Assembly (NCBI RefSeq): GCF_014946725.1 | Contig: NZ_JACFXY010000003.1 | Coordinates: 350,163-414,162 of the forward strand | Length of the DNA stretch: 64,000 bases | Reading direction: 5' to 3' | From: Mixta mediterraneensis | Lineage (GTDB): Bacteria; Pseudomonadota; Gammaproteobacteria; Enterobacterales; Enterobacteriaceae | Shown: piece after piece, positions 1 to 8,739 of the stretch | Layout: the number at the start of each line of letters is the position of its first letter | Numbering within the stretch: the first letter of the stretch is position 1 | Notes under the pieces: generated by a model | What the model saw: the letters and a program-made list of their open reading frames with translations, nothing else | What the model was told of the DNA's origin: nothing | Databases searched by the model: none | Translations under genes and position numbers: made by a program

Positions 1-831
1 GACGCGGCTGTTGACCTTCAGTGAGTCGGCACTGGTGACCTTACCACCTTTGGTTTTTTTGTCGCTTTCGCTGGTACCGCCATCAGCTTCATAAACGATC
101 AGCTTTTTATCGCTGCTCTTCTGGTGTTTTACTTTCGCTGATTTGTAGACGCGGTTGATGGTGTCACGCAGGGAAAAGCTGGCCACATCCTGCGGCTTCA
201 ACTGTTTTACCGGCTCCTGACCGCGCAGCGTGGCCAGATGAGAGAAAATCAGCTGGTCGCTGACCACTTTCACGGCATAACCATACTCGCTGGCCAGTCG
301 GCGCAGGAAGCCCACGTCCGTTTCAGCATACTGGGTCACCCGGTCAATTTTGATGGACTCAATACTGCCAACCAGCTTCAGCTGATGCTTTTTGGCAATC
401 CGTCCGGCGATGGCCGCCAGCGTGGTGCTCTCGAAACCACGACTGGATTTTGTCCGCAGGGCGTTGTTGACCGACGTGGCCACGCCCCGGATAGCGACAA
501 CGGACGCGGGCGAACTCACCTCGATCTCGTCTATAGAGAACGTACCGCAGGACAGCAGCTTCTCGCCCTGATAACCCATTTTCAGCGTCAGCGTGTCACC
601 CTCGCCCGGATACCACTTATCCAGCCAGCGGTCATCGGTGTCGTCCAGTTCCACCTCAATGGTATCGGACTCGCTTTTGATGTTATCGCTGTAGGTTACG
701 CGGGTGACATAGGGGGCGATATCGGTGGTGATGTTCTTCTGCAGATACCATAGCGTGAACACCGGACTCAGAACATCGCTGACGCCGGTTAACGCTGATG
801 CGGCTTGTGCAGTGCTGTTTATCTCAGCCAT
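1..831 (-). CDS. Phage late control / tail protein D (P2 GpD family), 3' end off window
   Basis: Open from the ATG at 831 through the window edge, giving 277 codons without a stop; P2 D is about 387 residues, so roughly 110 are missing. The start MAEINSTAQAAS overlaps the end of the X gene by 13 nt, the usual tight packing of tail genes. GpD-family proteins form the hub that joins the tail tube to the baseplate. Recognisable family features are the early TLWYLQKNITTDIAPYVT segment and the later VGFLRRLASEYGYAVKV segment, the phage-tail hub pattern. Assignment is from order (U-X-D) and these segments. Confidence 0.85.
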   Translation of the reverse strand, partial: MAEINSTAQAASALTGVSDVLSPVFTLWYLQKNITTDIAPYVTRVTYSDNIKSESDTIEVELDDTDDRWLDKWYPGEGDTLTLKMGYQGEKLLSCGTFSIDEIEVSSPASVVAIRGVATSVNNALRTKSSRGFESTTLAAIAGRIAKKHQLKLVGSIESIKIDRVTQYAETDVGFLRRLASEYGYAVKVVSDQLIFSHLATLRGQEPVKQLKPQDVASFSLRDTINRVYKSAKVKHQKSSDKKLIVYEADGGTSESDKKTKGGKVTSADSLKVNSRV

Positions 832-1034
832 GGGGCAATATCCTCTTCTGTACTGGCTTCTTCAGCCTCGATAACCGGAATCAGTAACAACAGCCCGGAG
901 GGCAGCACCGGCGTGATGGCCACGTGTGGATTGGCGGCAATTATCCGGGGATAGCCCAGCGGGTCGCCGTAGTACTGCCATGCGAGAGAGTCCCAGCGCT
1001 CTCCGTCACGGGTGACATGTTCAAGAAACATCAC
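819..1034 (-). CDS. Phage tail protein X (P2 GpX family)
   Basis: A 71-residue protein with a LysM-like pattern (DGERWDSLAWQYYGDP, then a proline-rich end LLLLIPVIE), which is how P2 GpX looks. GpX binds near the tail hub in contractile-tailed phages. It overlaps the end of the U gene by 4 nt and the start of D by 13 nt, so the three are almost certainly translated from one message. No internal damage seen. Confidence 0.85.
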   Translation of the reverse strand: MMFLEHVTRDGERWDSLAWQYYGDPLGYPRIIAANPHVAITPVLPSGLLLLIPVIEAEEASTEEDIAPWLR

Positions 1035-1915
1035 ACACTCCTCGCCAGAATTTTGGCTGCCATGGTGCTTAACCCCGGCGACATACGGGTGAAGGTGGTG
1101 CTGGCGGAGTTAAGCTGCCCGGAAACGGCATCCAGCGCTGCTGCGATATTGCTGCCGTCCACGCCGCTCAGTGAAGACTGTGCCTGTTGTACATACGTGG
1201 CCGCATCACTGGTGGCTCTGGCCAGACTGATGGCATCAGGCATGGATTCAGAAAGCGCATTAAATGCCGGAACGCTTTGACCCAACGCCCCGGACACGTT
1301 GCCCAGCCCGCTCATAAGCCCCGGTACGCGGATCAGTGCAACGGCGGGGTTATCCTTCATTTTCTGCGCAACCCGAACGGCACTGATGGTGGTCTGGAGA
1401 ACAGACTGCGCCTGTTTGGCGTAGTTGACGCCGTCGCGGACGTACTGCGCTACCCCGGAAGGTGAAGGAACGGCACCGGAGACCGCCCCGACGCCGGGAA
1501 CCTGCGTGCGTATTGCGGATGGCTGTAGCGGGTTTTTCGGGTCGCCGATGTACTCCCGGAGAGACGCGGTGGCGTTGACGGCCAGCACGTTGCCGGTGCT
1601 GTCGGTCTGCTCGCTGGTCGCAGTAACATCGGTAATCACGAACCAGCCGCGATAGTCACCGTTGCCGAAGACCAGCGCCAGCGCCTGATGGGCCTTCATG
1701 GCCGTTCGCAGTCTCGCCAGCTCCACGTCGGGCACACAATAGTGCTGATGGAAGACCAGGCTTATCTGGATTTCGTCGAGCTTATCGCCAACGAACTGCA
1801 GGCCGGGCTTACCCTCGATACGGGGATGCTCCGCATAATCGACGCCGAACGTCGCCTCGAAACCGTCCCAGTAGGTAATCAGTTCAAACTCAATATCTCC
1901 CAGTACTGCGAACAT
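1031..1915 (-). CDS. Phage tail protein U (P2 GpU family)
   Basis: 294 residues. The N-terminal 130 residues carry the GpU pattern (MFAVLGDIEFELITYWDG, then HPRIEGKPGLQFVGD and a FGNGDYRGWFVI stretch). The rest is a low-complexity Ala/Ser-rich tail that P2 GpU (about 159 residues) lacks, as in longer GpU relatives. GpU caps or terminates the tail tube. The start codon overlaps the tape-measure stop by 1 nt. Sits between tape measure and X as in P2. Confidence 0.82.
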   Translation of the reverse strand: MFAVLGDIEFELITYWDGFEATFGVDYAEHPRIEGKPGLQFVGDKLDEIQISLVFHQHYCVPDVELARLRTAMKAHQALALVFGNGDYRGWFVITDVTATSEQTDSTGNVLAVNATASLREYIGDPKNPLQPSAIRTQVPGVGAVSGAVPSPSGVAQYVRDGVNYAKQAQSVLQTTISAVRVAQKMKDNPAVALIRVPGLMSGLGNVSGALGQSVPAFNALSESMPDAISLARATSDAATYVQQAQSSLSGVDGSNIAAALDAVSGQLNSASTTFTRMSPGLSTMAAKILARSV

Positions 1916-4380
1916 TAGCTGTACCTCCTGCGTTGTTGCTGAGCCAGCAGACGCTCCAGCATTTTCTCCAGTTCATGCAGGCTCATATTCAGTGTGCCGG
2001 TCAACCCGTCAGGCGCTGCGGTTTCTTTGCCATTGAGGAAAAACTGAGGATTAAAGCTGACCTGAATACCGCCAGACGCTCCGCCGCCAGTTGCAGCTGC
2101 GCCACGACCTGAATATCCCGCCGCCATGATTTCCGGCGACGGGATACGGGGAACATCCGGTGTCATTTCAGTGGCCAGGCGCTGCCCGGCCAGCGCAGCC
2201 TGTGGTGTCGTGCGTTGCAGGCCGATAGCCGCTCCCTGCGCGATGTTGTCACCAAAGCCCATGAATACCCGGCTTGGCGAATGGATACCCAGCTTTTCTT
2301 TAAACCAGCCACCGACGCTGTCGCCCATGTCTGTGACGGTGGTTTTGAGCGACTCCCATTTGTTTTTGATGCCGTTAATCAGGCCGTCGATAAGATGGCC
2401 ACCGAAGTCGGTGAACTTCGCTGGCAGATCAACGCCGAGATATTTCAGCGCAGCCGCAAAGGCTTTATAGAGCAGACCAACCGGCGACCAGTTAATCAGC
2501 AGCTTACCAATCCCCACGACACCGCCATTAAACGCCTCTTTAATGTCAGCCCAGCGCTGTTTAAACCAGCTACTGACTGCGCCCCAGTTGCGATAAATAA
2601 GGTAAGCTGCTGCCGCGACGGCGGTGATGGCGAGACCAATGGGATTCATCAGCAGCGCCCGGCCAATCCAGAGAACGGCCCGCCCGGCGATCATAATGCC
2701 GCGAACCAGCCCACCTGACAGCACACCACCCAGTGTTCTGGCTCCTCTGGCGACGGCGCTGAAGCCGGTCACCAGCCAGCGGAGCTTACCGCCTTCACCG
2801 AGTGCAAGCGACAGTCGAAGCCAGTTGGCCCGCAGTAAAACGGCATTTTTCCAGACGTTAACAAAGGGGGAAATAAGGAGATTCAGCCCCAGCTTGAGAC
2901 CGATAGTGGCCATCTTGAAAGCGAGTAATGCTCCTACAACCTTTATGGTGCCGCTGACGATTTGCGGGTTTGCCGCTATCCATTTGCCGACACTGTCCAT
3001 TAAAGGAATAAAAGTCTCACCCAGTTGGATCAAGGCCGGGCGTAGTGACTCACCAATGCTGATGGCTGCCTCGTTAAAACCAATCTGAGTTCTGCGCCAA
3101 CGACCTTCGAGCGTATTATTTTGTTTTGCAGCATCCTTATCCAGCGTAGACATTGCTGACGGGGTATTCATTTCCTGCTTGCTGGAAAGGTATTTATTCC
3201 AGCCCTGACGCATTGACAGTAAATGGTTAACGGTCTGGATATCAGTGAAGACTTCTGCCAGACCAAATGCCTCCATTAGTTTCTGCTGGCCTTCCTGATC
3301 GCCTCTTGATCCTGCTGCTTTCCATTGCTGTAAAAACGCCTTACCTTTACCGTCAATGAAACGGTTGGCAATCATCAGCGAGGCTTCGTACTGTGAAAAG
3401 CCCTGAGCGACGTAATTCTGCATTGACCCCTGGTAATCCACCCCGGCTTTAGCATATTTCTGGATAGTATCTCCGCGCCCCATCGCCGCCAGCCAGTTTG
3501 ACATATTGGTGACGGCCTCTTCCGCTGAGCCGCTGCCTTTACCAACTTCCAGACTGGCGACGATCTGGGTTATGGCGTCTTTGCCGTAAATACCACGTGC
3601 AGCGAAGGCTTTGGCCATACCGGGTAACGCTTTCGCCATATCCTTTAGTTCAAACGAGCCTAGCTTAGCCCCGGTTGCCGCAATCCCAAACGCCTGCTCC
3701 AGCTCTTTCGCATCGGTAATTTTCAGCGCATCGCTAAAGGCGTAGGTCATTTTTGCGAGGTCAGTCATATCCGCTTTGGTGGCCGTGGCCGCTTTACCGA
3801 GCATCCCGGCAAATTTAGCTGCCTGCTCCGGGTTCATACCATCGGCAACTAACTGATTAACACCCCCTAGCAGGGACTCCTGGAGCTGATTGACCTGAAG
3901 GGATGCCCGACGAATGGCAGTACCGATGGCCTGTTCCTGCCTTGAATCCAGATCACCAGTGACACTGATATCCCGCAACTGCGATTCAAACGAGGCATAT
4001 TGTTTGACTGAGGCCATGACCGGTGCACCCAGTGTTCTGCCGATGGCATAGGTTTCTGCTCCCTGGCCATAGAGCGCCATGCGGTTAGCTTTCAGCGCGT
4101 CACTGGTGGCTGATACTGCTGACAAACGGCGCTGCTGGCGCTCAATTTGCTCCATTGTGCGGCTTACCCGCAGCAGGTCGCTGTTGAGGCGCTGCATCCG
4201 GGAAGAACCCAACTGACCATAGCGTTCTGTTGCACGGGTTAAGGCGTTTTGGCGTTCCTGCAGGCGGCGCGATGTATCGCCCAGGGAATCAAGGGCGCGT
4301 CGGGTACCGCTGACGGCTGAGCGGAAGCTGCTCCCGACAATGCCGCCAATAATGACGCCGACTGAAAATTCACTGGCCAC
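1915..4380 (-). CDS. Phage tail tape measure protein
   Basis: 821 residues, the longest phage gene here, directly downstream of the tail chaperone pair. Residues 1-100 are Arg/Gln-rich and probably coiled (RRLQERQNALTRATERYGQL). About 140-330 is the phage tail tape-measure domain. A run of hydrophobic segments follows at about 470-620 (for example IAGRAVLWIGRALLMNPIGL). The end holds the LGIHSPSRVFMGFGDNIAQG motif common in tape-measure proteins, and a Gly/Ala-rich C-terminus. It sets tail length and probably helps DNA pass the inner membrane. No frame damage seen. Confidence 0.92.
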   Translation of the reverse strand: MASEFSVGVIIGGIVGSSFRSAVSGTRRALDSLGDTSRRLQERQNALTRATERYGQLGSSRMQRLNSDLLRVSRTMEQIERQQRRLSAVSATSDALKANRMALYGQGAETYAIGRTLGAPVMASVKQYASFESQLRDISVTGDLDSRQEQAIGTAIRRASLQVNQLQESLLGGVNQLVADGMNPEQAAKFAGMLGKAATATKADMTDLAKMTYAFSDALKITDAKELEQAFGIAATGAKLGSFELKDMAKALPGMAKAFAARGIYGKDAITQIVASLEVGKGSGSAEEAVTNMSNWLAAMGRGDTIQKYAKAGVDYQGSMQNYVAQGFSQYEASLMIANRFIDGKGKAFLQQWKAAGSRGDQEGQQKLMEAFGLAEVFTDIQTVNHLLSMRQGWNKYLSSKQEMNTPSAMSTLDKDAAKQNNTLEGRWRRTQIGFNEAAISIGESLRPALIQLGETFIPLMDSVGKWIAANPQIVSGTIKVVGALLAFKMATIGLKLGLNLLISPFVNVWKNAVLLRANWLRLSLALGEGGKLRWLVTGFSAVARGARTLGGVLSGGLVRGIMIAGRAVLWIGRALLMNPIGLAITAVAAAAYLIYRNWGAVSSWFKQRWADIKEAFNGGVVGIGKLLINWSPVGLLYKAFAAALKYLGVDLPAKFTDFGGHLIDGLINGIKNKWESLKTTVTDMGDSVGGWFKEKLGIHSPSRVFMGFGDNIAQGAAIGLQRTTPQAALAGQRLATEMTPDVPRIPSPEIMAAGYSGRGAAATGGGASGGIQVSFNPQFFLNGKETAAPDGLTGTLNMSLHELEKMLERLLAQQQRRRYS

Positions 4381-4472
4381 GGTGGTTATCCTCTGAAAGC
4401 GGAAAAACGGAAGGAAAATGTCTGAGAGCCATGCAGAACAGCCGCGAGTAGCGGCTGTTAAGTGATGAGGAG

Positions 4473-4890
4473 TTAATGATTATCGCCGAACTCGCTTCTG
4501 ATTTGCTCTTCAGCCTGCTCCAGCCACATCTCCAGATCGTCAGTATCGAGGGCATCAATCTCCCCCGGCTGAAATCTAAACCACCTCGCCAGCAGCCCCT
4601 GCGCCTGCATCAGCGTTTTCGTCGCTCTTGCCCAGCCCAGTGACTTGCTGAAATCGTTTCTGCAGCTCCATGTAGTCGGCAAGATCCATATTATCGAGGT
4701 CTTCCGGAAGAATACCGGTGCTACGGGCAATCAGCGGCTCGTCCCAGTCAGCCGGGTCTTTACTGATTTTGCGCACCTGCTTCAGGTCTTTGACCGTCAG
4801 GCGTTTCAGTTCAACCTGCTCAACTCTGGTGCCAGCAGCGGTGGTGAAGGGGTAAGACAGCTTAAAAGTATCGGATTGGGTTTGTGACAT
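4473..4890 (-). CDS. Tail assembly chaperone, long form made by programmed frameshift (E+E'-like)
   Basis: The zero-frame protein (4576-4890, 104 residues, ending GAAGEVV) overlaps a second open frame with no sensible start of its own. That frame continues as GLLARWFRFQPGEIDALDTD and stops at 4473. Nearly all long-tailed phages make such a pair by ribosomal frameshifting just upstream of the tape measure. The second frame is +1, equivalently -2, relative to the first; Mu is known to use -2. A GGGG run on the coding strand at 4596-4599 (GCA GGG GCT) lies in the overlap and is the best slip site. The exact shift direction is inferred. Confidence 0.75.
4576..4890 (-). CDS. Tail assembly chaperone, short form (E-like)
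   Basis: 104 residues, starting MSQTQSDTFKLSYPFTTAAG. The pattern of a short beta-rich start followed by LKRLTVKDLKQVRKISKDPA fits the phage tail assembly protein family (Mu gp41-like / P2 E). It is the zero-frame product of the frameshift pair. Its message is preceded on the minus strand by a hairpin with a U-rich tail (4956-4981) that could lower or separate its expression from the tube gene. Confidence 0.8.
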   Translation of the reverse strand: MSQTQSDTFKLSYPFTTAAGTRVEQVELKRLTVKDLKQVRKISKDPADWDEPLIARSTGILPEDLDNMDLADYMELQKRFQQVTGLGKSDENADAGAGAAGEVV

Positions 4891-4955
4891 GATCGTGCTC
4901 CTGTGTAAGTTCAGAGCAGTATGTCTGGTGGTGGGACTGGCAGATATTAAAGGGG

Positions 4956-4981
4956 ATTAAGAAGAAAGGGGCCGAAGCCCC
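4956..4981 (-). terminator. Possible rho-independent terminator or attenuator between tail genes
   Basis: On the minus strand GGGGC-TTCG-GCCCC is followed at once by TTTCTTCTT. The UUCG tetraloop stem is short but stable. It falls in the gap after the small tail gene and before the chaperone pair, so it would trim rather than end late transcription. Confidence 0.5.
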
Positions 4982-4988
4982 TGTGATA

Positions 4989-5270
4989 TCAGTGAGTGCG
5001 AAAGCCTTTGCAGTTACGCAGGAAGGCGATAAGAAGTGCCTTTCCTTCAGATTTGCCGATGCCGGTGAACCAGTGGTCAGGTGGCTCTCATGCCTCAATC
5101 AGGTCAGCTAGCTTTCGTGCTTTGGAGCGTGTGCAGTCAATCGGGTCATTGGTTTTCTGGGTATTAAAAAGGTTTTCCACCCCTGAAATATCAAGGATGG
5201 TAAACCACGTACCATTCCCCATGCCAATCGAACCACAGTTCCCGCCTTTATCTTCAATCTCGACGGTCAC
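4989..5270 (-). pseudogene. Small phage tail-region protein interrupted by TGA
   Basis: The first part reads MTVEIEDKGGNCGSIGMGNG and stops at codon 61 (5088-5090). Reading through that TGA in the same frame gives EPPDHWFTGIGKSEGKALLI and a further stop at 4989, for a 93-residue protein. The downstream part looks like real protein (balanced composition, clean end before the hairpin). TGA in place of TGG (Trp) is the simplest reading. It lies 2 nt after the tube gene. Function unknown; small proteins in this slot occur in related transposable phages. Confidence 0.55.
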
Positions 5271-5272
5271 CG

Positions 5273-5794
5273 TCAGCCCCCGATGTTGATGCGGTAGTCG
5301 GTCAACTGGTCAATGCCGCCGACGCGGAAGATGTTGGCCAGATAGTCCAGCTCCAGCAACTCTTCACCATCCAGTACCTGCTTGATGTACGTGCAGGTGA
5401 AGCTACTGGAGAACTCGGCGTTCTCATGCTGTTTGAACGTCCCCAGCGGGTTCTTCTTAAACATGATCGTCAGGAAAGTGACCAGCGGAATTTCGTCAAT
5501 CAGCCCCTGCGAACTGTAGCGCTGAACGCTGGAACGGCACTGCAGCGCCAGCGACTTATACGGGTTCGCGGCAGACAGCATCGCGTCGCGGTAAAAGCTG
5601 TTCCACTTGATCTCGCCCTCAAGCTTGTCGAAGCCAGCAGGGAGTTCCACCTTGCCCACCATCCCCAGCGCCTTATGCTCCTGCATGGTCATGGAGACGT
5701 CAGGCAGTTTGACCTCCTCGGCCCGGCCCAGCAGGTTAGCGCCATCCAGGTAGATGTTGGCATTCGTGATGCGGTTGATCTCAATCTTTGCCAT
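5273..5794 (-). CDS. Phage major tail tube protein (P2 FII family)
   Basis: 173 residues, close to the P2 FII length (172). Starts MAKIEINRITNANIYLDG and contains the family-typical KLPDVSMTMQEHKALGMVGK segment and the C-terminal EELLELDYLANIFRVGGIDQ. It polymerises as the inner tube inside the contractile sheath. Its ATG shares one base with the true stop of the sheath gene (TGATG at 5792-5796), so the two are translationally coupled. Confidence 0.92.
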   Translation of the reverse strand: MAKIEINRITNANIYLDGANLLGRAEEVKLPDVSMTMQEHKALGMVGKVELPAGFDKLEGEIKWNSFYRDAMLSAANPYKSLALQCRSSVQRYSSQGLIDEIPLVTFLTIMFKKNPLGTFKQHENAEFSSSFTCTYIKQVLDGEELLELDYLANIFRVGGIDQLTDYRINIGG

Positions 5795-7220
5795 CAGCTA
5801 TTCCCCTTCAGGGTTAACAGGTATTCCGAGGTGATCTCAGTCTCAAACGTCAGTCGCTCCAGTGGCGGTGGCGGCGTGTATTTGTAGCTCAGCAACAGGT
5901 GACCGGCGGCCAGCTCCGTCTCTTCATTACGGGCCGGATCAAACCAGCAGCTGAAGCCCAGCAGCGCACCGTCGCCAATCAGCTTGCGACGTAGGCGTTG
6001 ACCGACTCCGTCAGCGCATCAATCAGCGCCTGGGTAATCGGCATGTCGATGTACTGCTGGCTGAAATAACGCAGCGACTCGTTGATCACATCACCGGTGC
6101 GGCGAACGTTCTCAAAGTTGCGCATATGGGTGACCGTTGGCCATGCTGCCGTCCGGTTCCCCCACAGACGCAGGCCGCTGCCGTAGCTGCTGAAGACCGT
6201 AGTGATGCCCTGTTCGTTGAGCAGGTTCACCTCGCTCTGCGGGTCATCAATCATTGCCGACAGCTGGCGCTCGACGCCGGTGATACCCAGAATCTCCTGG
6301 TTGGAGGACGACCACCAGTAGCCCTTGTCCAGGTCGACTTTGGCACGCAGACCTGCAGCACGCTGGCTCAGCGGCTCCAGCCGTTCGCTGTTGGTGGCCG
6401 CGTCGTACACCTTGACGTGCGGGTAGCACAGACGGACGCGGTCGGAGCTGGTATTGAAGTTAATGGTGCCTTCCGGGCCACGCCCCGCCAGAGCCTGCGC
6501 AAAAGTGGTACCAATCGGCGCGTCGATGTAGGTCACCGCGCCCAGCTTCTCAGCCATGGCGATAAGCTCAACCGAGACGCTGTTCTGGGTGCAGAATACC
6601 GGGGCAATCAGGATTTTGGCGAAGTAGCCAAACAGGTTGAAGCTGTCGTTGAGCTGCTTCATGCCGGTACGGTTGCCCGCCGCGTTAACGGCACCGATGA
6701 TATCAGCCGGGGTGACTTTGGTCGGATCAGCATAGTTATAGCTGGCCTTCACCGTTGCATCTGCAGCAATGCTCTTACCGAGGTTGGTAATCACCCCGGT
6801 CTGTGCATCAAGCGAGTAGTCCTGACCTTCCACATAAGGCTGGCCATCGCTGTCCGGTTTCAGCACCAGCTGCGCGACCACCGGATTAGCCAGCTGCGCT
6901 TTGCCCGTCGCCTTGTCGAACGTTATGTCTTCATCGGCCACAGTGGTTTTATGCACAACTGGATCTAGCACGTTAATGACCAGAACGGTGCCTGCGCCAT
7001 GGTCGTAGATCGCATCCAGTGCCTGCGGAATGGTAAAGCCGGTGAGCTGGCTGCCAAACGTCGCTGCATCTTTCTCAGACAGGCACTGCACCAGCGTATT
7101 GACGTCCCCCATCGGGGCAGTACCAATCAGGCCAATGACGGCAGACTTCACCGTTTTTACCGGGCGGGCACCGTTTTCCACCTCAATGGTTTCGACGCCA
7201 TGCAGATAGTTAGCTGCCAT
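5794..7220 (-). pseudogene. Phage tail sheath protein (P2 FI / Mu L family), 1-nt frameshift near 5990
   Basis: The first 413 codons (MAANYLHGVETIEVENGARP onward) are clearly a contractile tail sheath protein. The frame then stops at 5979. Adding one G on the coding strand near 5990 (TACG-TCGC to TACGGTCGC) restores YGRKLIGDGALLGFSCWFDP and then TPPPPLERLTFETEITSEYL, ending in the TGATG overlap with the tube gene. That gives 475 residues, a normal sheath length, and its missing C-terminal part is needed for tube contact. It is either an inactivating deletion or a base lost in sequencing; as written the phage would be tailless. Confidence 0.85.
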
Positions 7221-7464
7221 GGGAGTCCTCCGTTTTCACATCGTTGTCGCCGGCGTTCCTGCGCTTTGGTGACTGCACAGCCGGTGTGCTGGCGGGTTTA
7301 GTCTCTTCAGATACCGGCGTCAGATGCTTCAGCGCCACCAGTACCTTCACATAGTCATGCTCCTCCGGCAGGGAAACATTCTTCCCCGGCCAGAGCAGGA
7401 TTTCGGTTCCGTCCGACAGCGTGACGCCGCTGGCCGGGCCGGAATAGCGGTATTCTTTCATCAC
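7210..7464 (-). CDS. Hypothetical phage protein between gp37-like and sheath genes
   Basis: 84 residues; N-terminal half MMKEYRYSGPASGVTLSDGT is followed by a charged Ser/Pro/Lys-rich tail (TKPASTPAVQSPKRRNAGDN). It overlaps the sheath gene start by 11 nt and the gp37-like gene by 4 nt. In Mu this slot holds gp38. I do not recognise a domain; the conserved slot between head completion and tail genes suggests a tail role only by position. Confidence 0.65.
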   Translation of the reverse strand: MMKEYRYSGPASGVTLSDGTEILLWPGKNVSLPEEHDYVKVLVALKHLTPVSEETKPASTPAVQSPKRRNAGDNDVKTEDSHGS

Positions 7465-7925
7465 TCGCTTTCCTCATAGTTCACTTCGGTTAACAGCGGG
7501 CCGGACGGTAAGTCGCTGTCTTCGATAAAGACGCTTTCGGTTGCGAAGTCGAGAGCGTACTGCCACAGCCCCTTGACCTCACCGATAAACACTTCACGGG
7601 TCAGCCAGATACGACGGCGGCAGTTCGTCGGGGTGTAGCCACCGAGGATGCGGCGGACTGCATCCAGAACGTCAATCGCACCTCTTTTACCGTTGAGCTG
7701 GCGAAAGACCACCGTGACGCAGAGCTGGATACTCTGAGGCTGGAGCACCGCACCAATATCATCGGGTTTGTCGAAGCGCGAACCGGCATAACTCAGCAGC
7801 AACGCCCCGACAGGATGATTCAGGCGGTATTCGGACGGTTTTTCCGGGAAGTACTCCACCTGCAACTGTGGCAGCTTCTCCCGTAACCGGGCCAGTACCG
7901 CATCGAGGACGGGCAGAACGTTCAT
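7461..7925 (-). CDS. Mu gp37-like protein (tail terminator/completion slot)
   Basis: 154 residues, MNVLPVLDAVLARLREKLPQ then LQVEYFPEKPSEYRLNHPVG, the pattern of the phage Gp37/DUF1834-type family found just before the sheath gene in Mu-like phages. The start touches the stop of the gp36-like gene (1-nt overlap). Probably joins or completes the tail; that role is known from position in the family, not from a catalytic motif. Confidence 0.75.
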   Translation of the reverse strand: MNVLPVLDAVLARLREKLPQLQVEYFPEKPSEYRLNHPVGALLLSYAGSRFDKPDDIGAVLQPQSIQLCVTVVFRQLNGKRGAIDVLDAVRRILGGYTPTNCRRRIWLTREVFIGEVKGLWQYALDFATESVFIEDSDLPSGPLLTEVNYEESE

Positions 7926-8371
7926 CAGTATTTCTCCAGTAATCCGTCGCGCCCGCCAAAGGTGGGGCGGCGTGCCCGCGCCCGGATTTCACCGGACTCG
8001 GGCACATCCTTCTGAGTGGACTGCAGCCCCAGCGTCAGCTTCCCGTCGCGGATGGCCTCCAGCTGTCGCCGGGCCTCTTTGTGGTCATCCTTCACGGTAT
8101 CCGGGACAGCCCCTTCCGGGCGGCGGGTGTAAAGCCGGTAACGCACCAGCGTGATGGCAATGTCCCGCAGAACGGTCGGTATCTCTGCCAGCGGCAGGGT
8201 ATAGCGTCCGCGCAGATGGGCATCAATCAGCTCATCGGCATAGCGAATACAGCTGTCCACCACCTCAGTTTTCACCGTCGCGGGCGAGTCGAAGTCCAGC
8301 TCCTCATTGGTGAGCTGAATTAGCGTCCGCTCAGGAACCTGTTCAAGCAAATCCGCGAGGGTGCAGTACAT
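7925..8371 (-). CDS. Mu gp36-like protein (DUF1320)
   Basis: Starts at the ATG at 8371 (MYCTLADLLEQVPERTLIQL), 148 residues. The opening Tyr-x-x-hydrophobic-Asp-Leu pattern and the AIRYADELIDAHLRGRY-like helix (here SCIRYADELIDAHLRGRYTL) are hallmarks of DUF1320 / Mu gp36. These act as head-tail connectors. An upstream extension of the frame overlaps the preceding gene and is not needed. It follows the DUF2190 protein by a single base. Confidence 0.8.
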   Translation of the reverse strand: MYCTLADLLEQVPERTLIQLTNEELDFDSPATVKTEVVDSCIRYADELIDAHLRGRYTLPLAEIPTVLRDIAITLVRYRLYTRRPEGAVPDTVKDDHKEARRQLEAIRDGKLTLGLQSTQKDVPESGEIRARARRPTFGGRDGLLEKY

Positions 8372-8372
8372 A

Positions 8373-8729
8373 TCACACCCCGCGCAGGATGCGGATAACG
8401 TCGCCTTCGGCCAGAGCCTCATCCAGCGCAATCCCGGCAGAAATACCCGCCGGGGTCTCGCCTGATGCGGCTGTCTGGGGAACGGCGCAGGCATTATCAT
8501 CCGACTGGACGTTCTGCCCTTTAGCAATCGCAGCACCAGCCTCGACTGCAACAATACCCAGTACGTTGACCGGCGTTACATCACCGGCAGCGGCATCCAC
8601 CTCTGCCACGCCGAGCGCGACGGCTCCGGCCTGACAGGGGCCATTATCGGCACCGACAAAGCGCTGTTGCGTCAGCGCTGCGCTGGCCGTCACGGTGGTG
8701 GTCAGAATGACCTGTTGAGTTGTACCCAT
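8373..8729 (-). CDS. Capsid decoration / head fibre-like protein (DUF2190)
   Basis: 118 residues, very Ala/Val/Gly-rich (MGTTQQVILTTTVTASAALT; later GVAEVDAAAGDVTPVNVLGI), typical of the DUF2190 family next to the major capsid gene in Mu-like phages (Mu gp35 slot). Members are predicted trimeric decoration or head-fibre proteins. It lies 10 nt downstream of the capsid gene. Confidence 0.72.
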   Translation of the reverse strand: MGTTQQVILTTTVTASAALTQQRFVGADNGPCQAGAVALGVAEVDAAAGDVTPVNVLGIVAVEAGAAIAKGQNVQSDDNACAVPQTAASGETPAGISAGIALDEALAEGDVIRILRGV

Positions 8730-8739
8730 AACCGTCTCC

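Noticed and set aside
4862..5098. 78-codon frame before the tail chaperone
   Set aside because: Runs through the hairpin and the read-through frame of the small tail gene; no start signal and odd composition.
6126..6968. 280-codon open frame opposite the sheath gene
   Set aside because: Shadow of the sheath reading frame; no ribosome site or known domain.
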